From NCBI GenBank assembly GCA_020621405.1, contig JAHRYN010000007.1, positions 118,506-182,505 on the forward strand: 64,000 nucleotides of DNA. The letters are read 5' to 3'. The stretch is from Betaproteobacteria bacterium. GTDB lineage: Bacteria > Pseudomonadota > Gammaproteobacteria > Burkholderiales > Rhodocyclaceae. The notes under the pieces are model-generated. The model was not told the origin of the DNA, ran no database searches, and saw only the letters and a program-made list of their open reading frames with translations. Each line of letters begins with the position of its first letter. Position 1 is the first letter of the stretch. Positions 57,481-64,000 of this stretch are shown here, piece after piece. The position numbers were made by a program, and so were the translations under genes.

Positions 57481-57791
57481 GCCGACTTTCCTCCGTGCGG
57501 TTGTGTGGCCCGTCATCTTGCACAGGCAGGCGACAGTGTAGGATGCGTACCTCGGTGCCGGTGGATTCCGCCGCGCCCCGTCCGCAGATCCGGGTCGCCG
57601 GGACAACCGCCCGCCGGTACGATCAGCCAGACGCACAGCGCCACAGGGCAATCCGCCCGCCGGCCTGCGCCCCCGCCGGACCACCCGTCACGGCCAAGCG
57701 TCGCCACAGAACTTGATGCACGACAGGCTGCGCAAGGAGGCGCGCTGTCATCCTTCAGGTTCCACGCCAGCCCCAGAACACGACGGAGACA
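57481..57791. other. divergent intergenic region, no gene recognised
   Basis: 311 bases between the divergent FNT transporter and GlcG/HbpS genes. Promoters for both should lie here, but no clear hexamer pair or dyad operator stands out. Confidence 0.5.
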
Positions 57792-58214
57792 ATGATGAAG
57801 ACCCGACTCACCCTGACGCTCGAAGACGCCCGGCTGATTGCCGCCGCTGCCGAGGCCGAGGCCGTGCGCCGCGGCTGGCAGGTCACCATCGCCATCGTCG
57901 ACGACGGCGGCAATCTGGTCTGGCTGCAGCGCATGGACGGCGCCCCGCCGATGAGCTCGCACATCGCGCCTGAAAAGGCGCGTACCTGTGCTCTCGCGCG
58001 CAAGCCCAGCAAGGCGATCGAGGATGCGGTCAACAGCGGCCGGCTGGCCGCGCTGCGCATGCCGGTACTGCCGCTGGAAGGCGGCGAGATGATCGTGTTC
58101 AACGGCGAATGCCTGGGCGGCGTCGGAGTATCCGGCGTGAAGGCGGGTGAGGACGCGAGCATCGCGCGCGCCGGCATCGCAGGCATCGGCGCCGGCTGGG
58201 AACTGCCGGCCTGA
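57792..58214 (+). CDS. GlcG/HbpS family heme-binding-like protein
   Basis: 140 residues. The family is recognised by LTLEDARLIAAAAEAEA, VTIAIVDDGGNLVWLQRMDGAP and the Gly-rich GGVGVSGVKAGEDASIARAGI. HbpS binds heme in Streptomyces; GlcG is a glycolate-operon protein of unclear activity. No signal peptide is present, so it is cytoplasmic. ATG at 57792 or 57795 are both possible after GGAGAC. Confidence 0.88.
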   Translation: MMKTRLTLTLEDARLIAAAAEAEAVRRGWQVTIAIVDDGGNLVWLQRMDGAPPMSSHIAPEKARTCALARKPSKAIEDAVNSGRLAALRMPVLPLEGGEMIVFNGECLGGVGVSGVKAGEDASIARAGIAGIGAGWELPA

Positions 58215-58232
58215 GCGACCGGCGGCAAGACA

Positions 58233-60446
58233 TCAGGGCAGCAGCAGGCCCTTGAGCCTTTCGCCGACCTTTTCGCGGGCCTTCTGCTGCAGCTTCTGCG
58301 ACTGACCATCGATCGCGGCGCGTGCGCCCTCCTTGAGCATGTCGCCGAACTCGATCCGGTAATCGAGGCTGGCGAACGGGCCGTACAGCTTCACCGGCAC
58401 GGTGACGCCCTTCAGGTCGGCCACACCCTTGCCGTCCTGCCCCTTGCTGGTTGCCGCCAGCGTCACACGTGCCAGGTAGCCCATGCTGGCGTCGACCAGA
58501 TTGATGCTGCCCGCGCCGGCCAGCCGCAGGAAGGGCGAACTGGCGCTCAGATCCTTGTTGCGCGCGACGCCATCCTCGATGCGGAAGCTCGCGCTCAATT
58601 CGGAAAAATCCGTCTTCTCGGTTGCGCTGGCCTTCTGTACAGCTTCCGTGCCGCCGCCGAGACTGGCTTTCGCCTCGCGCAGGCTTTTTGCCAGATTGAT
58701 GCCGCGGATGGCACCGTCACGCAGATGCAGCGACGCGCTGCCGTCGAGCGCCTTCTTCATCGCACCAACGGTGGCTCCGGCCGTCACGACATCCAGCATG
58801 ACGGTGCCTCGCCCTTCCAGCATGTCCTTGCCGGCGGCATCGTGAATCAGCGGATGAATGTCGATGTCGGACAAGGTCTGCTTCAGCGCGATGCGGTTGC
58901 CGTCGGCATTCAGGCTGAGTGCGCCGGTGGCCGCACCGCGATAGAGGCTGGCCGAGTACGGCGACACCTCGACCTTGCCGTTGGCGGCCTTCACCTCCAG
59001 GCGCATGTTCGTCATCTTCACGCCCGATGCCTGCAGCTGGCCTATCTTCACGCTGCCGTTGGCGTTGATGCCGCGCAGCGCCGACAGGTCGACCGGCGCG
59101 TCATCGGGATTGCCGGCCGGCTTCGCGGCAGATGGCGGCAGGTAACGATCCAGATTCAGCTGATCGATATCGACATCGAAGTCGAGCGCCAGCGGATCGA
59201 AGCGCACCACGGCCAGCTTCAGCTGCATGCGACTGTCGTCGAGCCGCGTATCGAGATTCACGGCGGCAGTCTGCTTGCCGAAATCGGCGCTGGCCGCGCC
59301 CTTGACCGGCAGCTTGACGGTTTTCATCGGCAGCGACGGATGGGCGATGTCGAACGCACCTTCGAGCGCGGCCAATTCGATGGCCGGACCATCGACGCGC
59401 AGCGTCACCGGCGTCGCGAGCGTCGCCTTCAGCGTCGCCGCATCCTGCCGGGCATCGAGGTCAAGCGACAGGCTGGACGCCTTGAACGCCTGCAGGGTGC
59501 CTGCCATGCCTTTGAGCAGCAGCCTGACGTCGGCCACCCGCACATTCGACTCCATTCGTCCGGCCAGGCTGATCTCGTCGCCACGCAGCTCGCCGGCCTC
59601 GGCGTACATCGCCGGTGCCAACAGCTTGAGCGTCAGCGCTTCGCCGGCACGCAGCGCGTGCACATCGAGCACCACGCCTTTCAGGCCGAACAGTCCTTCG
59701 CCCGCTGCCTCCAGCCTGGATGCGGTCAACGACGCGCGCAGGTCCTTGAGATCGAGCGCGCTGCCCTCGAGCCGCGCCGACAGCGCATCAAGCGCATAGC
59801 GATGTGCCGGCAGATCGTAGTCATAGGTCGCGGCCAGCGACAGACGGCCATCGGCCGCCGGCTGCGCCGACGTCCAGTGAGCCGCGAGGTCGAGCTTGCC
59901 GCGGGCCGCATTGGCCAGCTTGCCGACCGTCAGTTCGATGCCATCCAGCGCATGCGACACGCCGGAAGCTTCGTCGCGGAAGGTCAGTGCCGAGCGGGAC
60001 AGGTGCACACCGGCAATGTCGAAACGTATCGGCGTGCTGTCGTCCTTGTCCTTCGACATCAGGTCGTCGAAATTCAGCGAACCGTCCTTGAAACGGACGA
60101 TATTGACGTTGGCGCCGTCGACACCGATCTCGTCGATCACCAGCGTACCGGACAGCAGCGGCAGGACCGCCACCGACACGTGTGCGTTGTCCACAACGGC
60201 AAACAGTTCGCCCGAACCGTGTTCGGACAGCGACGTACGGCCGAGCTTGAGGCCGAGATCGGGATAGATCGAAAGGGCCACATCGCCTTCGATGTCGAGC
60301 GTGCGCTGCTTCTGCTCGGACACCACGCGTTTCAGTTCGCCCTTGACCCTGGCCGCATCGAAGGTGATGGCAACATAAAGTACGGCGGCGGCGAGCAGGG
60401 CTGCCACGCCGCCCAGCACGAATGCCGACAGCTTGAGGAATTTCAT
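58233..60446 (-). CDS. AsmA family envelope protein
   Basis: 737 residues from the ATG at 60446 (GGAGAAGG upstream). One N-terminal transmembrane helix (about 6-28) anchors a long periplasmic beta-rich region. AsmA-type signatures include DVALSIYPDLGLKLGRTSLSE near residue 55 and VTAGATVGAMKKALDGSASL...DGAIRGINLAKSLR near 560-600. AsmA-like proteins form bridge-like lipid conduits between membranes or aid outer-membrane assembly. It stands between the GlcG and MscL genes with no operon partner. Confidence 0.9.
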   Translation of the reverse strand: MKFLKLSAFVLGGVAALLAAAVLYVAITFDAARVKGELKRVVSEQKQRTLDIEGDVALSIYPDLGLKLGRTSLSEHGSGELFAVVDNAHVSVAVLPLLSGTLVIDEIGVDGANVNIVRFKDGSLNFDDLMSKDKDDSTPIRFDIAGVHLSRSALTFRDEASGVSHALDGIELTVGKLANAARGKLDLAAHWTSAQPAADGRLSLAATYDYDLPAHRYALDALSARLEGSALDLKDLRASLTASRLEAAGEGLFGLKGVVLDVHALRAGEALTLKLLAPAMYAEAGELRGDEISLAGRMESNVRVADVRLLLKGMAGTLQAFKASSLSLDLDARQDAATLKATLATPVTLRVDGPAIELAALEGAFDIAHPSLPMKTVKLPVKGAASADFGKQTAAVNLDTRLDDSRMQLKLAVVRFDPLALDFDVDIDQLNLDRYLPPSAAKPAGNPDDAPVDLSALRGINANGSVKIGQLQASGVKMTNMRLEVKAANGKVEVSPYSASLYRGAATGALSLNADGNRIALKQTLSDIDIHPLIHDAAGKDMLEGRGTVMLDVVTAGATVGAMKKALDGSASLHLRDGAIRGINLAKSLREAKASLGGGTEAVQKASATEKTDFSELSASFRIEDGVARNKDLSASSPFLRLAGAGSINLVDASMGYLARVTLAATSKGQDGKGVADLKGVTVPVKLYGPFASLDYRIEFGDMLKEGARAAIDGQSQKLQQKAREKVGERLKGLLLP

Positions 60447-60683
60447 GCCTTCTCCAGGTGAAAACGGACCGGCCGGAATGCAGTGCTGGACGCACGCATG
60501 ACCTGAACCCGGACCCGCTCATCAAGCAGGATGGCCCGCGAGCGTAACAGAGAAGGCGGGCGCGGTCCTGTCAGGCATGTCTCGCGGCGGCTGTGATATC
60601 TTCGCCCGCGGTGTTTCATCCGGTCGGGTTATCCCGCCAGGGTTGTACCCGACCACCCCCATAAAACCCAGAAGGAGATCTGC

Positions 60684-61112
60684 ATGAGCTTCATGTCCGA
60701 ATTCAAGGCTTTTGCCATGAAGGGCAATGTTGTCGACCTGGCGGTCGGCGTCATCATCGGTGCAGCCTTCGGCAAGATTGTCGATTCGGTCGTGGCCGAC
60801 CTCATCATGCCGATCGTCGGCGCCCTGTTCGGCGGGCTGGATTTCAGCAATTACTTCATCGCACTCAAGGCAGTTCCGCCCGATCTGCCGCATACGCTGG
60901 CCGATCTGCGAAAGGCCGGCATTCCGGTGTTCGCCTGGGGCAACTTCCTGACCATCGCGCTGAATTTCGTCATCCTGGCCTTCATCATCTTCATCATGGT
61001 CAAGCAGATCAACCGGCTCAAGCGCGAAGAAGCCGCGGCGCCGGCGGCACCGGCCGAGCCGCCGGAAGAAGTCGTGCTGCTGCGCCAGATCCGCGATTCG
61101 CTGTCGAAGTAG
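60684..61112 (+). CDS. mscL: large-conductance mechanosensitive channel MscL
   Basis: 142 residues. MscL opens under extreme membrane tension to release solutes. The N-terminal helix and TM1 ([28 protein letters not shown]) are classic, TM2 is [20 protein letters not shown], and the C-terminal helical bundle ends with [12 protein letters not shown]. Ribosome-binding site AAGGAGAT precedes the ATG. A 237-base gap upstream separates it from divergent asmA and holds no recognised gene. Confidence 0.98.
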   Translation: MSFMSEFKAFAMKGNVVDLAVGVIIGAAFGKIVDSVVADLIMPIVGALFGGLDFSNYFIALKAVPPDLPHTLADLRKAGIPVFAWGNFLTIALNFVILAFIIFIMVKQINRLKREEAAAPAAPAEPPEEVVLLRQIRDSLSK

Positions 61113-61127
61113 GCGGATATTTCCGGA

Positions 61128-61162
61128 CAACAAAAAAGGAGCCAATGGCTCCTTTTTTGTTG
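61128..61162. terminator. bidirectional terminator between mscL and the response regulator gene
   Basis: CAACAAAAAAGGAGCC pairs with GGCTCCTTTTTTGTTG around a short AAT loop. A and T runs on both sides make it work for both convergent genes. Confidence 0.92.
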
Positions 61163-61198
61163 GGTGCAGCCTTTGCCGCGCCGCCTGTACTGCAGTTT

Positions 61199-61927
61199 CT
61201 AGGCCGCAGGCAGCGCTTCCGCCGGTTTCGAATCGTCCGCGACACGCTCCAGCCGGTAGCCGTAATTGTAGGTCGATGCCAGGCGATAGCCGTTTTCCGG
61301 GCGCAATGCGAGCTTGGAGCGCACCCGCGACATGTGGGTATCGACGGTGCGCGTCGGCACATCGCCCTTGCGACCCCACAGCGACTCCAGCAGATGGCCG
61401 CGCGACACCAGACGGCCGACGTTGCGGAACAGGAATACCGCCAGTTCGAATTCGCGTTCGGTCAATTCGATGACCTCACCGTTCAGTCGAGCCGTATGGG
61501 AATTCAGGTCGAACTGGTACGGCGCCGCATCGACCACCGGCTGATCGGTGGCCGGACGGCTGCGCCGCAGCACGGCTTCGATGCGGGTCAGCAGTTCCAT
61601 GCGTCGCGCCGGCTTGACGATGTAGTCGTCGGCGCCGGCCGCCAGCGCGGTGACAATGTCGTTCTCGTCCTGCCGCGCCGTCACGAATATGACTGGCGTC
61701 TGCAGCGAACGCTCGTTGCGCAGCCAGCGCAGCACGTCGGCTCCGGGCAGATCGGGCAGTTCCCAATCCACCAGCAGCAGATCGTAGCTTTCGCGTACCG
61801 CTTCGCGCATGAGGTCACGCGAACGCATGAACACGTGGACATCATGACCCGCGGCACGGAGCCAGCTGCCCAGGATTTCCACCTGGACGGGATCGTCTTC
61901 AAGCAATGCTATTCGGGCGGTCTGCAC
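61199..61927 (-). CDS. OmpR-family response regulator
   Basis: 242 residues. The receiver domain (about 1-120) has LLEDDP, the phosphorylatable Asp in LLLVDWELPD, T in FVTARQ and K in YIVKPARR. The winged-helix DNA-binding domain (about 140-225) has LTEREFELAVFLFRNVGRLVSR and RTVDTHMSRVRSKL. No histidine kinase gene is adjacent, so the partner is unknown. Confidence 0.92.
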   Translation of the reverse strand: MQTARIALLEDDPVQVEILGSWLRAAGHDVHVFMRSRDLMREAVRESYDLLLVDWELPDLPGADVLRWLRNERSLQTPVIFVTARQDENDIVTALAAGADDYIVKPARRMELLTRIEAVLRRSRPATDQPVVDAAPYQFDLNSHTARLNGEVIELTEREFELAVFLFRNVGRLVSRGHLLESLWGRKGDVPTRTVDTHMSRVRSKLALRPENGYRLASTYNYGYRLERVADDSKPAEALPAA

Positions 61928-62089
61928 GGCGTATGGATATCTTCAGGAAATAACCGGGTCAGATAGCGTTCACGGCATGCGCCTCGCGGACTGAAGGGGA
62001 CCAAGCGTGATTTTTGTCGTTTTCCAGACCAAGCACCCGAAGCGGTACACGCGTCTTTTGTCGACGGTGACCAGTATGCCACAGGCGGT

Positions 62090-62572
62090 CTACGGCATCC
62101 GGAGCCCGGTGAACAGGCTGCTCATCCACGCCAGATAGGCCTGCGCCGGCTCGCCTGCATCTGGTGCCCAGGGTGCGAATTCATCGACCGTCAGCGGCCG
62201 GTAAGGGCCTGCCTTGGCTTCGAACATGACCGAACCGCTGTCGAGCGCAACCAGGCTGTGATACTGGCCGTGCCCGATGTCGATGCCCGGCACGTCTCCC
62301 GGACTCAGAACGCACAGCGACTGCACTGCACCATCGTCGGCAAACAGGATGCAGCCGAAGCGTCCGCGCAGGCACAGAATGGTTTCGTCCTTCAGCGGGT
62401 CGAGATGGCGGTGCGGACGCACATAGCTGTCTGGCTCGACGGCATTGAGCAGGCGATGCGCCGGATGCGCGTCGTCCGGGTGCAGGTTATGGTTCATGCG
62501 CCGACGCGGGCTGGTCTGCGCGCGCGCCGACACGCTGTCCAGCAGCACGCGGTCGATCGGCGTGAAGCTCAT
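62090..62572 (-). CDS. WbuC-family cupin-fold metalloprotein
   Basis: 160 residues. The cupin core has SYVRPHRHLDPLKDET, with metal-binding His-x-His and Glu, and PGDVPGIDIGHGQYHSLVAL. Family members are found with O-antigen genes, but here the gene is coupled to dnaE (ATGA overlap). The reaction is unknown. Confidence 0.85.
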   Translation of the reverse strand: MSFTPIDRVLLDSVSARAQTSPRRRMNHNLHPDDAHPAHRLLNAVEPDSYVRPHRHLDPLKDETILCLRGRFGCILFADDGAVQSLCVLSPGDVPGIDIGHGQYHSLVALDSGSVMFEAKAGPYRPLTVDEFAPWAPDAGEPAQAYLAWMSSLFTGLRMP

Positions 62573-64000
62573 CCGTACATCACTCCGACCGAGTCCGCCG
62601 GCAGCCAGTCGCGCAGTCCGTCGAACAGCGCGTCGTCCAGCCGCACCCGCCAGCGCTCGCCGAAGTCGATCGGCGCAACGGCCTGCTCGTTGCGATAGTG
62701 CAGCCGCACCATGCAGCCGCCGTCGGCGCGGAACGGTTCAAGCAGGGTACGCAGGCGCGTGCAGGCGGCATGAGCGCCCCCCGCGCCGGCCACCTCGCCA
62801 TTGAGCTTCAGTTCGAGCCGGCGGGCGAAGCGGGCACGCGCCTCGCCGGCGGTCAGCAGGCTGTCGGCCACCACGCGCATCGAGTTCGAATAGTCGTCGA
62901 ACTGCGCGCGTCCTTCGACCACCAGCACCTCGTCCTCGCGCAGCTTGTTGCGCGATGCATCGAACAGTTCGTTGAACACCGACACCTCGATCTGCGCCGT
63001 GCCGTCATCCAGCGTGACGAAGGCCATCTTGCCGCGGCGCGTCATCTGCACCCGCGAACTGACCACCAGACCGGCGACCACGGTCGGATCGCGCGACGAT
63101 TCGAGCTGGGCCAGCTTGCGCCGCGCGAAGCGCGAGAATTCCTGCGCATACGTGGTGAACGGGTGGCCGGACAGGTAGAAGCCGAGCGCCTGCTTTTCGT
63201 TCTGCAGCTTCTCGCGCTCGCTCCATGGCTTGCAGCCGACGTACTCGGGGGCGCGCGTGCCGACGCCGGTCGGCGCATCGTCGAACAGGCCGCCCTGGTG
63301 TGCGTTGGCCGCCGCCTGTTCGGCCGCCTCCATGGCCAGCGCGACGCTGGACATCAGGATGTTGCGGTCGGGGCTGGCGCCTTCCATCGTGGTGTCGAAG
63401 GCGCCGGCGCGGATCAGCGCCTCTATGGTGCGGCGGTTGACCATGCGGCGGTCCACGCGCAGGCAGAAGTCGAACAGGTCCTTGAACGGCCCGCCCGCCT
63501 TGCGCGCTTCCAGGATGCAGTTCACCGCCTGTTCGCCGGTGCCCTTGACCGCACCCAGGCCATAGCGGATCTCGCTGCGTGACACCGGCACGAAGCGGTA
63601 TTCGGATTCGTTGACGTCGGGCGGCAGCACCGTGAGCCGGTTCTTCTTCGCGTCGAGAAAGAAGATGTTCACCGTGTCGGTGTTGTCCATGTCGGACGAC
63701 AGCGACGCAGCCATGAAGGCGGCGCAGTGGTGGGCCTTGAGCCAGGCGGTGTGATAGGTGACGACGGCGTAGGCGGCGGTGTGCGACTTGTTGAAGCCGT
63801 ACTCCGCGAACTTGGTCATCAGGTCGAACAGCTCTTCCGCCAGCGCCGGCTCGTAACCCTTGGCGGCGGCACCGGCGGCGATCGTTTCGCGGTGCTTGGC
63901 CATTTCCTCGGGCTTCTTCTTGCCCATGGCCCGGCGCAGCATGTCCGCGCCACCGAGCGTGTAGCCGCCGATGATCTGCGAGATCTGCATCACCTGTTCC
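62569..64000 (-). CDS. dnaE: DNA polymerase III alpha subunit, 3' part (runs off the window)
   Basis: About 477 C-terminal residues are visible; the 5' part lies beyond the right edge. DnaE is the replicative polymerase. The visible part opens in the fingers/palm region EQVMQISQIIGGYTLGGADM and RRAMGKKKPEEMAKHR, continues through the helix-hairpin-helix region, then the OB-fold (VVAGLVVSSRVQMTRRGKMAFVTLDDG) and the C-terminal domain. Read on the minus strand it ends 4 bases into the WbuC-type gene, which is therefore translationally coupled. Confidence 0.97.
   Translation of the reverse strand, partial: EQVMQISQIIGGYTLGGADMLRRAMGKKKPEEMAKHRETIAAGAAAKGYEPALAEELFDLMTKFAEYGFNKSHTAAYAVVTYHTAWLKAHHCAAFMAASLSSDMDNTDTVNIFFLDAKKNRLTVLPPDVNESEYRFVPVSRSEIRYGLGAVKGTGEQAVNCILEARKAGGPFKDLFDFCLRVDRRMVNRRTIEALIRAGAFDTTMEGASPDRNILMSSVALAMEAAEQAAANAHQGGLFDDAPTGVGTRAPEYVGCKPWSEREKLQNEKQALGFYLSGHPFTTYAQEFSRFARRKLAQLESSRDPTVVAGLVVSSRVQMTRRGKMAFVTLDDGTAQIEVSVFNELFDASRNKLREDEVLVVEGRAQFDDYSNSMRVVADSLLTAGEARARFARRLELKLNGEVAGAGGAHAACTRLRTLLEPFRADGGCMVRLHYRNEQAVAPIDFGERWRVRLDDALFDGLRDWLPADSVGVMYG

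Noticed and set aside
58725..60461. 578-residue open frame antisense to asmA
   Set aside because: Composition typical of a reverse-frame shadow; the AsmA frame has signal anchor and family motifs.

Overview
The window is GC-rich bacterial chromosome from a betaproteobacterium. A Rhodocyclales-type organism is likely (Methyloversatilis, Thauera and Azoarcus are comparable), inferred from gene order, a PEP-CTERM/exosortase-type protein, BPSS1780-family membrane proteins and a pyrR-pyrB-pyrX cluster. The species cannot be fixed from the sequence alone. Genes are tightly packed, many with 4-bp stop/start overlaps (ATGA, GTGA, TTGA). No insertion sequence, prophage, rRNA or CRISPR array was seen.

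Region 1-3.6 kb: the left edge holds the 5' part of an S-adenosylhomocysteine riboswitch that reads leftward out of the window. Next is a three-gene minus-strand signalling cluster: a membrane c-heme sensor ending in a HAMP domain, a Ser/Thr kinase with a degenerate class III cyclase domain and a duplicated C-terminal module, and a zinc-ribbon membrane protein. This cluster is the least ordinary part of the window. Region 3.7-10.9 kb is a housekeeping run on the minus strand (thrB, BPSS1780 protein, nadD, rsfS, rlmH, maf, rng, DUF1232), with a DUF2782 protein and a LOG-family protein upstream. polA diverges from the LOG gene.

Region 13.8-20.2 kb: an acyltransferase-3 membrane protein, a hybrid histidine kinase translationally coupled to a PhnD-like binding protein, two small secreted proteins, tRNA-Arg(CCG) and a membrane cytochrome c5. 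Region 20.3-28.5 kb: rep and tex (divergent), a two-domain alpha-carbonic anhydrase, and thiC under a TPP riboswitch. Region 29-33.6 kb: a PEP-CTERM protein preceded by a sigma-54-type promoter, a Tat-exported dienelactone hydrolase, and a large secreted metalloprotease.

Region 33.7-42.8 kb: proC-yggT, then the convergent yqgE-ruvX-pyrR-pyrB-pyrX operon (pyrX is a dihydroorotase homologue lacking the metal-binding HxH), a photolyase, a second BPSS1780 protein, a small repeat protein and a metallo-beta-lactamase-fold hydrolase. Region 42.9-56.6 kb: topB, smg, dprA and a LysM protein on the minus strand, diverging from def-fmt-htpX-DUF2237-rsmB-DUF4390-ntrY-ntrX. The NtrX-like regulator keeps its receiver and Fis domains but has lost the ATPase and sigma-54 contact motifs.

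Region 56.7-64 kb: a formate/nitrite transporter, a GlcG/HbpS protein, AsmA, MscL, an orphan OmpR-family regulator, a WbuC-type cupin and the 3' part of dnaE, which runs off the right edge.
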